Shown: in pieces, positions 11,724-22,118 of the stretch
Layout: every line of letters starts with the position of its first letter
Position numbering within the stretch: the stretch's first letter is position 1
Assembly (NCBI GenBank): GCA_947561715.1
Contig: OX387197.1
Span: 21,912,266-21,976,265, forward strand
Origin: Ascidia mentula
Taxonomy: Eukaryota > Chordata > Ascidiacea > Phlebobranchia > Ascidiidae
DNA length: 64,000 bases
Reading direction: 5' to 3'
The notes under the pieces: model-generated
Databases searched by the model: none
Told to the model about the DNA's origin: nothing
What the model saw: the letters and a program-made list of their open reading frames with translations, nothing else
Made by a program: the position numbers and the translations under genes

Positions 11724-14403
11724 TCATGAATCCTGACTGGAATTGCATTCTGTATTATTGTCTGGAAGGGTTTTCGAACTTGGGTTCCGAAACACCTCCG
11801 GGGTGGCTGGAGGTGTTGACTGTATGACATTTATGTGCATTGGCCACGCAGATCCTGGTGAAACTCGTTTGTTTGGTGTGCAGCATTGAAACTTGGAAGT
11901 TATTCGAGTTATCTGTCTCTTAAATGCGAAGTTGAATCTCTGGTTCATGACCGCATAAAATAAAGGACTGATGACACCATTGCTGACTGTCATCACAAAC
12001 ACCCAGAAAAATGTTTTTGAGGTGATGACACACTGCAAAAAAATTAAATTTTTTGCTCAGAGTTTCATGGAAAGCAATCATACACAAAAATATTTTACAT
12101 TCGACCTAAAATGTGCAAAAAAAATTCAAAACTTGCCAAAGTTTCCACCAACGACCTGTAATGTTTTTGTATATTTACTTAACTGGGTTTTTAACATGGC
12201 TTATGTACATTTTTCATTTATATATAAAACACACAGGAATATTTACACGCTTCCTGAAAAAGAAAAAACTTACATCAACAATCACAATGATTGATGATGT
12301 CACAAAAATTGGTGTCCACATGAGAACGTACAACACAACAAGACTGATGGAGTTTTTAATCACTTTCATTTCAACTTTTTCGAATCTTCTCCCTGCAATG
12401 TCAACATTTGGAAGTTTCTGTTCTGCCATCTGATAGACTCTCTAATTTGTAAGCCCTGTTATTTACCTGTTAAATGTGACACTTCCCTCCGCATTCTGTT
12501 GGCTCTCACTGTTCTGACGATCATGTAAATTTTGTGATACTTGTAGCAGATTAAACAAAGTGGTAAAATGTAAATCAACAGTAGAAGAAGGGTGAACCAT
12601 CCATACAAATAACTGCTCCTGGTCCAGAATATGGTACAAACCTTCGTCTAAGTTTAAAAAAAATTTACTTAGTTTAGTTTGGTGTCAGCTATTAAAATCA
12701 TATTTTCAAAGAATGTCAAATATATGAGTTGAGTTGGCACCTTTTTAACTATTGCAATTGTTTTTTGATATTGGAGGAAATTTTATAACTTTATTTAATC
12801 AATGCAAATTTAATTTTTTCATAATATATACAAGTTGTAATTTTTTTGAATATATTTTGAAAAAGACAGGTTTTTATTTTAATCAACATTTCTTTTTGTA
12901 ATTTGACAAAAATGACTTACTGCAGAGTCATTGGTGAGAAGAATGGTGAGATCAGTTCCGTGGCATTTGTTTAGTGACACCTCATAGACATCAAACAAGG
13001 TATACAGTGGTAAAAGAAGCACACTGCCTATTGCAGCCACAGCCAAGATTGCTCCAATAGTTCTGTAAATCTTCTTTTTTGGATCATTTCTTGAGCGTCT
13101 CTTTACAAAGTTTGCCACGTGGTTGTATCTGTTTAAAGAAATGGGAAAATTATCTTGAAACAACTGTTTGCACCTTTCTTTAAATAATACACTTAATTTT
13201 TCACAGCAAAAACTTTTTTTAACGGTATGGATTACTGAAGAGTTGATTCTACTAATACGGAATTTTGAGTTTAAAACACAAAGAACTTCTTTGTAGAAGC
13301 ATTAAGGCATCTTGATAGGTCGAAACAGTGCGTATTACCATCGGCGACACACAAACAGCTTTGATTTAAAACAAACAAAACCGTACCGATCAATGCTGAT
13401 GAAGGAGAGGACCCACAATGCAGTGGTACCAGCAATCGCCACAAGGTACATGGAGAGTTTGCACCAAGTCCGACCTCTGTTCCATGACCTTGAGTTTCTG
13501 CTGGACGCCACGAGGGGAGAAATGACGTTGAACACGATGTACACCATGCACATCGCCGCTGAAACAAACAAACAAACAAACCTTCTTAAATTCGGTGCTC
13601 GGTGACGTTCGGTGTAGGGATTTTAGCATGAAACGACTGCTAAATCTGAGTGGAATCGCGGTCTGACATACCGGAGCGAGATACATACAATCACACTTCT
13701 AGTGGGATTTGAACCCTCTGCCTAGGATATAATGGCGATATAGCTTTATAAGTCGGCAAAGTCTTTCCAAGGGTTGAAAGACGAATGTTTTTGCACAGTG
13801 AGAAGATGCATGTTATACATCAGATTCGTAATCGTGGCCAGCATCCGAATTTATTTTAATCCTTGAATTAGACCCGGAAGTATTATTACAACAAAAATGC
13901 GACAAATGGTAAATTCAAAGGTTCGGTCTGCGTATAAGAAGTGACGCGAATGACGTCACCACATGCTGCGTAATACAGTAAAGAATGCATAAATATGACG
14001 CAAATATGTCAGACCGAATGTGAATTCGGGCCCGAACTCGACCCAAAGAGTCCGACTTCCAACAAAATTTGATCAATGTAAATAAAAGAGGACCAAAAGC
14101 ACCAACACCTAGGTGACCAGCACCCTTGCGAAAACATGGCTATACTTTTATATTTATCTTTTAGTCCTTACCTATGTAATAGTGAGTGGTGAATCTGCGA
14201 AGGGTCTGATCGCATGCGGTGACCAACAATATGGTGATGTTTATGATCATGGCGAGGCAAAACACAATATACAGCACCGCACTCTCCAGCGCAGCCTCGC
14301 TTGTGCGTTGGTCGGATGGGTAGTCGTAAAAATACATAAACCAAGTGAACACGGAGACGTTTTTTCCGTCGTTTGCAATGAACACATACGAACATTCTCC
14401 CAT
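11724..14403 (-). CDS. Rhodopsin-like (class A) G-protein-coupled receptor
   Basis: Minus-strand exons 14403-14172, 13558-13387, 13128-12921, 12647-12467, 12437-12274 and 12032-11724 join in phase to about 421 aa. Seven hydrophobic helices can be placed: TM1 (LYIVFCLAMIINITILLV), TM2 (MVYIVFNVISPLVA), TM3 with a leading Cys and ending SFISIDRYNHV (intact DRY, split by an intron), TM4 (IGAILAVAAIGSVLLLPLY), TM5 (GWFTLLLLLIYILPLCLI), TM6 (SLVVLYVLMWTPIFV) and TM7 (FVMTVSNGVISPLFYAV). NPxxY is replaced by SPLFY, and CWxP by MWTP. One N-glycosylation site (NVS) precedes TM1, and the Ser/Pro-rich tail is cytoplasmic. The ligand is unknown and I cannot assign a subfamily. The start is the first ATG in the TM1 exon; an upstream non-coding or short coding exon is possible. 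Confidence 0.82.
13305..13335 (+). repeat. Hammerhead repeat fragment in GPCR intron
   Basis: Plus-strand CTTGATAGGTCGAAACAGTG resembles a collapsed hammerhead core: box 1 and stem II are shortened, and GGTCGAAACAGTG is preserved exactly as in the copy at 7974. It is antisense to the minus-strand GPCR gene. Confidence 0.5.
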
Positions 14404-15849
14404 ATTCTTTCCTAAACTCCGCAATCACTTTGTTAAGGAGTTTAACTTCGTTTAATACGACTGGGCTCCCTCTGCACTGCTAACTTACTCCGCTTGTTCC
14501 CATGCGTTGCAGTATATTGTAGTTTAAAACTGACTGCAGTAAACGCATGCAAGGACGAACCACGTATGTTCTCTGCTATAATACTTACTCACTTGTAAAA
14601 AATAACTCTGGAAAATGAAACGTGATACGATTTTAATATGAAATATAAATAGTTGCCAATAATTTTATCCTTTGCTTTTATGCACACTTTACAACTATTA
14701 ATTCAATACAGGCTTAAATGTATGCCCAGTAAAAGCGTTGTCATATGCCACTCTTGTACTAACGAGACTTCCCAGAAACGTAAATGTGCTGTTCGGGACA
14801 CAGCACGCACCGTTGGTATATGGATACATGATAAACAGAAGGTACTTAGGATATTCTTTGTTTCCTAATATTACGAGAGGTATTCAAAGAGAATACGGCA
14901 AACGTTGATAAGGCATTGATTAGGAAGACGCGTAGATGTATCTGTCAATATTTGGCTTGGCTTTGACATCAAGTGAAACAGAATCAAATTCCAAGCTTAC
15001 GTTTATCAGCTTTGGTGAAGCTGATTGAACAAAAGGAACATTCAGCCAATTAGTTTGGAAATGCAGTAAATGCAAACATACATGTGAATGACAAGTTGTG
15101 AACTCGTTTGTTCGATGATTTGGTCTAATTTCAAATTCCGGTCTAAAATGGCGTTTCTTCAAAAACCTTTTTTGTATAAATGTCAATTCAACAAAGCAAA
15201 ACTTTCATTATAATTTGCAAAAACTGGCAATATTTTTTGATGTTATGATTATTTTTCTCTCGGTTTCATTCTTGTTGTTTTCGTGTGTTATGTCACATAC
15301 ATATAAAATAAAAAATGTCGGGAAATCTACACAATGAAAAAGATGCGGCCAAATGCACAAGACAAAAAATTTCATTTCCGATCCCCGTGCATTCACACTG
15401 ATTAAAAAACGTGTTCGCGTTCCAATCGCGTCAAAAAAAGCAAACAATGGACGTATTTTGATTGTGGACCGCCATGTTGCTCTGTCGGGAGCTTCGGTTT
15501 TTGCCGATCGCACAAAAACCGTCACGCGGGGGCTCCAATCAAAATATTTTGCCTCCACTCTCTTTCGCCATGGCATTTCACTGGCTCGTGATCAGCCCCA
15601 TTGTCTTGTGCCTTTTGAGTGGAACCACCAGGCGCTCCACGAAGGGCCCTCGAACGCCCAATCAATGTGTAGCTCAAAAAATCTGCACTGATTTCTCAAG
15701 TGAGCGCTGTTAGGCCTTGGTTGCTTGCCTGGGGCTTACTAATTGCACCTTACAATAGCTCAAAAACAGCAGAAGAATCATGGTAGTGTATTGCAGTTTG
15801 TGTATGATTTTGCACTCTATATAGCGTACTGAAAGCAAAGAGATTTAGT
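14404..15849. other. Intergenic region, divergent promoters
   Basis: Spacer between the divergently transcribed GPCR (minus) and the unrecognised plus-strand gene. Overlapping open frames on both strands at 15208-15700 show no recognisable domain and are not called. The region is expected to hold both promoters. Confidence 0.4.
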
Positions 15850-18800
15850 ATGAATGCGGGGCAGTCGTATCGCACAGTTCCCCTGCCATGCTTTTACAAA
15901 TCGTTCAACGGCGTTGACGTTCATCTGCTGGCACAAGGCGTTACAAGAATGGACATTCCGGCCTGTTTGCCCGAATTAAGGGTAAGGATAGAAATGGGTT
16001 TTACGTGACCATCTACGCTAAATGTTTCTTTGAAGCTACATACGACTCTAATGCCAAAAAAAAACGTTTTAAATAATCCACAACTGACAGTAGGTATGTG
16101 GCAAGACACAATCGACCCACCACGAAGGCCCAGATATTATGTATCGATTGTTGGGGCTAAAGGTGAATAAAATAAAATCGCACCAGCAAAGATTTTCCAC
16201 ACACGATATTTTCCTTTTCCTCACAATTCGGGCTAGATTCGAAATCCCGGTGAGGTTTGAACTCTCGACCCTGGGTAACATGTTTACAAAATTAACAAAT
16301 TTATGAAACCAATTTTCATTCCAAAAAATCAACATATGGGCACATGGTTTGTGTTTTCCGTTTCATTTATGGAGAATTTTGTCTCCAGGGTAAGGAAATG
16401 CCTTTTGGCAAAAGTGCCGCAATACCGGCTAGACAGGCGCATGTCAAGGATCAGCGGACTTTGGTGAGCGCAATCAAGTCTGCGAGACATGCCCGGAACA
16501 AGGGACAAGGTAAGAGTTATGTGTTTCCAAATGAGAATCGGTTGTGTTTTTTTTTTATATTTGTTTAAATTTTTTTCTGAAAGTCATCTTCAGAGAGTCA
16601 GGAAAGTGTTTTGTGAGGTGTAATCAGGTTAGCGGACAGAGAAATGACCTAAACAATCACATTTCATGGTCCACACGCGGTTATTGTCCATAAATATCGG
16701 TCAAATTTGTTTCAACTGCGGAGCACCGAGCATCCAAAAAATTTCGAACTTTCACTTCTCTGCACAAATTAATTAAAGCAGCGAAACCCTAAGTTCAATC
16801 TCAAAAGTGTGCAAATTGTGCGGGCGCTAAACAATGGGTTGTGGAATTCGTTGCAGTCAATTCATTCTGCGATGTACTGTTGCTAAACGGGGGGGGGAGA
16901 GAATACACAATATTTTCGCACCGATCCATTTTCCCCCTCTAAAACGATACAGGCCCCTCGACGGGCAAGCACCATCATTCATGTCCTTCAACAATGCGAG
17001 TGATGTTGTTTACACTGTCACTTTCTGTCGTGGGACGTCCTCAACAAGCCGACGATTGAAACTTGAGAAAAGTCATTGTATCGGTCGTATGCCATTGTGC
17101 GCTCAGTCATACACGATATGTTGTTGTCCGTCGTTTGCGTCTCGTATGCGAGGCATGTCTTGCAGGGAGGGATCGGCGTTGTTGGCAATGAATGCTGCGT
17201 TTTGTTTGGACAGCTTTAGGTAGCTTACGTAATTCGATCGCGACTCGCGGGCATTTAAGGGCGATTGTAACGTTTACAAAGTTTCGCGAGTAAGCGCTTG
17301 GTAGCTATTTATGCATAAACAAGATTACAAGCCATTGCTTTTGTACACGTAGCGTCAGAGGTGAAATACAGACGCGTAAACCGCGTTGTGATGAAGAAAA
17401 TTGCGCGTGCTTGACTGGGGTTTAACAAAACTTTAAAGTGAGGCCAACTTACTAATTGGCCATAGGGGTTGAAGAATAAAGATTAAAACTTAACCCTGGG
17501 TGTGTTGCAGGTAGCGCAGCTAAATACAAGAGAAAAACTCAAGGCAGCAAATCCGGGTCGGCCATTCAAGAAAAGGCACCAGCCAGATCTAGTAAAGGCA
17601 AGACCAGCAGTTCAACTGCGTCGACAGGTTTGTACACTTAATAAACTCGTCTTCATATTAAAAAATAGGTTATTTTTTAAATTTGGTTGTAAATTCAAGA
17701 TGTCTTTTGTCTGTGCAGGATTCAAAATACCAAGTGGTGTAAATAAGCTTAAAGCCGAAGGTGTGTTAGGAACATTGGTAAGTTCAATAATGTCGTGTAA
17801 ACATATTGACAAAAAAATGCTTAAAACCTATTTTTCAACTACATACGAATTACAATACTAGCGCGGTGTAGAATTTTGGGAGTTAACAATAAAAAAGTGT
17901 TGTTCCAAACTAACCGCAACATATAGCGTATACGCCTTTTGTGAGTTCGTGGTTTTCAACATAAGCCAAGCGATTCGGGCCCTTGAGACTTTGTGTGTGT
18001 GGAGTTGTTCCAACAATCCAGATCTTATCCCAGCTCCAACAAAGAACTTGTTTGTTTTTGGCCACAGAGCGACGCGGTTTTGGCGGGAACGGGGGGTGGG
18101 GTCACTCAAGTTCAAATGAGATACAAGCGTCCTGACTTATTTAAAGAGGCCGAAGAAAATAAGGTTGTAGTGGCGTTGGATGAAAACGCTGAAGGAGAAA
18201 AATTACCTGACCAAGAACTGTAAGTCGAAACATATTGGTCATTATTTTGAATAGTTTCAATTTCTTGTTGGATTTTAGTGTTTTATTGCCTGTTGTGCAA
18301 TTTAGTGAGAGTAACTAATTATTAAAAAAAGGTAAGTTTTGTCAAGTTACATGTTTATGCTTTATTTAAATACAGCGGGTCACTGGAAAACGCAACTGAC
18401 GACGCGAACAAGGAAAAAAGTCGTGCTACTGACGCCGAAGCGACAAAAGAATTTCTTCAGAGGTTTTTGCGAACGTCGCGACCGCAGACCACAATGATGA
18501 AGTATGACGTCACCAATCCAACAAGCTTTAACATCAATTAAAATCTTATTATTGTTGCAGCTCTCGTGGCGACAGATCGGATAGATCGGAAAAAATGCGA
18601 CCGTTAACCCACACCGGTGCAAAGTAAGTGGAAATATGCGGTGGATTTAATGTACTTGTATAAAGTGCCGCCCCCTCCGTCGGCCTGATCACGTGACTTT
18701 CTGAGCTTGTAGTGGGTATATTTCACGAAATATGTCATGTTGAAGTAACGGTATAGTATTAACGCGCGTAAAGGCAGTTGTTTGTAAACACAGTGCGAGT

Positions 18801-21138
18801 ATGCGTCTTTGCGACCTAATTCATATTTTTATTTTTCATATTTTGTCCCTGTAGGAGCGCAGAAGAGTCACTGCACGGTTACCACGACGACGATTATGAC
18901 CCGGACAGAAGTAAAATCTCGGACGTCTTGGATTTCGACTTGCACGCCATTTACAAGAAGGACGGACTTCGCTTTGACGAATCCTGGCAGGTAAGTCTGC
19001 TGACAAAACGAACAACCATCAGGAAGATACAGTATTATATACAGAATTTACTGCGGAGGCATCCCGTTATCATGCTGATGTGGCATAAACAGGCTGCAGT
19101 TTAAATGTAGACAATTTCTTAAAAGGAACGTATGCTGGAGAGATACCACTTGATGAAGATGCAGAGGGAGCAGCGACACCTCGCGGCGGCATCTAAACGC
19201 ACGATGCTCGAGCGAGAACGGAAGTACAAGATTCTCACGCACAGACCGGTAAGCCACAATGTATGGTTTTCTTATGTGAAAAAAAAGTGATCGTTTGGCA
19301 TGGGCGAATTTTGCTTCTGCCTTGCGTAACATCTTTGTCGTTTAAAACTGTGATGGTTTGAAAAAATCCTGTTACAATTATACATCGAATTACAGTATGC
19401 AGTCTTTCTATTATCACCACTGTAACCGCGTCGATACCAAGGTTTTGATCCTAACACTTGTCTGTCCTAGGAACTGATGTACAACAACATTTTCGCATGG
19501 CACGAGGTTCACGCCGGTGCTGGAGAGTATGTTATGAACTCACCTCTTATTACGGGCGACACAGACAGACCTGCGAACAAGGAACGCATCGTACCCAAGC
19601 CGGACGGCCCTGTGTCGGTGCTTTTGACCAACAGGACCACTGTGGAGACCCCGGCAGCAGCGCCACCTAGTGTATCGGAGACCCTTCTTCGAGCTACGTC
19701 GAGACAGGATACAGTTACGCCACATAGCGACAAGGCTGATGTCACGAGGAAATATAGGTTAGGGTGTTTTTTGTAAACCAGTTGTGAATGCGTCGAGTTG
19801 GCAATTGGTAACAACGTGGTATTAGTCTTAGAAACTTTCTTGTTTGAGTACTACGTGTAGTTTCCACACGATATCCTCCCTTGTAACAAAATTCCTAAAA
19901 TATGGCGAAATCTAATCCTACACTTTTATGTGGTTTTCCCAATGCGCGTTATCACATTGGTATCCTTCACCTATATTTGTACATTTGTATGTGGAATATT
20001 CTAATTATCGGAGGCAATTCTCACATATATTTCTAATGTCCCTTGCCGTCAGGTTTACGTTTCGTCGAACGTCAGAAGATGGTGAAAATGGTGGCAACGA
20101 ACCGTTTACCCGACCAAGCACCGTCGACTCGACCGCGTTGATGACACCCACGCCCACTCCAGTTCCACCGGCCACGCCCATAAATGTAACCAATCACCGA
20201 CAGGGATCGGCCGCAGTAAAATCGGGACAGAAGTTTTTGGTGGATCGACCGAGGTCAAGCACCTCGATTCCGGGAAAAACGAGGTTTGTTGTATTGTGAC
20301 GTCTGTAAAATAGGAAAAATATGGTTAGAGCATGGCGAGAATCTTACCGCAGGATATATTGGCGACGGTTGAAATCCTGTGTATGTTATTTGGTTTAAGT
20401 ACCTCCAAGAAGAAATCCCTGTAAAATATATTTCACTTTTTTAGAAGCTGTAAACAATACCACCACTCTTTAAACCTATATCCCACCATTATTGCTTCTA
20501 CGTATTTTTTTGATATTGATTTAAAAAAGCAGCATCACCAAAGTTAACATTTGAAAGGCTTACGCATAAAGTGTAGTGTGCAGTTATTTGTTTTACCGTT
20601 TGTGAATCGAACTTTATTTGGCCGGAAAAACTACTTCTGTTTCCGCTGTAAAAATAACTCATGCGTTAGCCTGCGTGACTTATAGTAACATACTGGCCGT
20701 TTGTAACTGGGATTGATCCACTCTCGCAGGTACGTTCTTGTCAAATCGGACCCGCCGCACTTTTCTAAAACGCGCACACCCAGTCCCACCAAACTGGAAG
20801 AAGATCTGTTAAAGCGCCGATTCCCCAGTCAGCACCAGCAACTGATGCGCTCACTCGGCAAACTCGACACAGCAGACGACAAATCTTCAAGCGACGATGA
20901 CGACACAAAGTTCTCGCCCCAAGGGACTCGAATGACATCAGCAAGACGCAGAACCAGCAGCGTAAAGTTGTCTTCCCGATCACTGGCTACCGGAGGTGAC
21001 CTTGGGGATTCGAGAAGACGGCCCTCATTGAGAGAAAGTGCCCCCGCTTTTCTGCAGCCTGATGCACGTGACACAACCCTTATTTCGGTTTTGCACAGGA
21101 AAAACTCAAGTTACGTTCCCGCGGCGTTTAAGGTGTAG
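15850..21138 (+). CDS. Unrecognised multi-exon gene, basic/low-complexity protein
   Basis: Exons 15850-15981, 16389-16509, 17511-17627, 17719-17777, 18068-18219, 18376-18501, 18561-18623, 18855-18990, 19126-19248, 19471-19757, 20053-20283 and 20730-21138 join in phase to about 651 aa. I do not recognise the family. The N-terminus is basic with Ser/Lys-rich linkers. The centre has the most ordered-looking stretch: an acidic DDDYDPDRSKISDVLDFDLH, then a helical Arg-rich segment (ERMLERYHLMKMQREQRHL). The C-terminal half is Ser/Thr/Pro-rich with SR-like basic runs, probably disordered. It has no signal peptide or membrane helix. Consistent phase over 12 exons makes it a real gene. The 3' end has two readings (see 21476). 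Confidence 0.7.
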
Positions 21139-21475
21139 CGCTCTATTGCTTATATATCCTTTGCGTTTACAAACTTTATTTTAAATGCTAGCTACTCGTT
21201 TTGTGAACACTGTGTATCAACTATAAGCTTTATTGTGCCTTCTGTGTGTTTTTTGGTATGCCACAAATACAACAGTGCAGACCAGTTATCACAGGTGTAT
21301 GGGTTCCATCTTCATATCAGCTACATGTGTAGAAAATGGTGCTTGACTATTTTCTGTTGTTTTAGTCTGTGCCAACCAGGGATATTGTCTGCGCAACGCA
21401 GCATTCTCGCATTTCAAGCAAACACAGTGTTGTTTGCGTGCACAAAGTTCATATTTACTTTAAAATATGACACAG

Positions 21476-21673
21476 TCTAACTGGCTTCCACCGGTCGCCA
21501 ATCTTACTGATATTAGTTCCTACTGGTCGAACAAGAAGGCAAAACTAGAAGATCCGGTTGATGTTTTTCGCGAACCTATAACCAGCAGTACACCAAGAAC
21601 AATGAGCTACGCCGAACTGGCCAAGAGCAAAGGAGTTTACGTACTCGACGAACGCGAAATAGGTAAGCTGTAG
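21476..21673 (+). CDS. Possible alternative last exon of the unrecognised gene
   Basis: An AG acceptor (ACACAG) is followed by 65 codons in phase 0, starting SNWLPPVANLTDISSYWS and ending EREIGKL and TAG. It splices in frame to a donor AAG/GTGTAG ending at 21132, which lies just before the TAG at 21136-21138. This would give a protein of about 715 aa. AATAAA signals follow at 21880 and 21955. The other reading is that the gene ends at 21138 and this exon is unused. Confidence 0.5.
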   Translation, partial: SNWLPPVANLTDISSYWSNKKAKLEDPVDVFREPITSSTPRTMSYAELAKSKGVYVLDEREIGKL

Positions 21674-22118
21674 TTATTGATGCTATTGACATGCTTAGTT
21701 GAGTAAAGATCGCTGCACTTGAATATTTCTAAGAATATGTGACAATTTTTCTGGTTTCCATCAATCGCTCATCCAGTCACCGCAATTTGCGCAGAATGAC
21801 GTGTTATAAAGTACTAATCCAGCAGTTCAGAGTTTATTTACTTTCGAATAATTGTGAGACTACTGTGAGTTAAATTTTAAATAAATATATTGAAAAACTA
21901 TTTATAAATCCTTAAAGGGAAGGAATTATTTTGCCACGCCTTTCACTAACTACAAATAAATTTGATTTGTAAAATTTTACTAAAGTGCTACGGATATTTG
22001 TTATTTTTCTTGCTGTTCATTTTCCTCCACGTCTGTAGACTCTGTAGTGTACCAATTCCCATACAAGAACTTTGTGATTGTATTTTGTTTGTTGCTTATG
22101 CCAAAAATAAGGGCAATC
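21674..22118. other. Spacer between unrecognised gene and COPG
   Basis: Contains AATAAA at 21880-21885 and 21955-21960. The open frame continues upstream of the chosen COPG start to about 22039 behind an AG, encoding a hydrophobic stretch (VIVFCLLLMPKI) that is unlike gamma-COP N-termini. I treat it as 5' leader. Confidence 0.4.

Noticed and set aside
15208..15700. Overlapping open frames on both strands (122 and 112 codons)
   Set aside because: No domain, no splice context, and they shadow each other in a GC-richer spacer.
16834..17223. 129-codon open frame in an intron
   Set aside because: Cys/Arg-rich chance composition; it lies between well-phased exons of the unrecognised gene and matches nothing.
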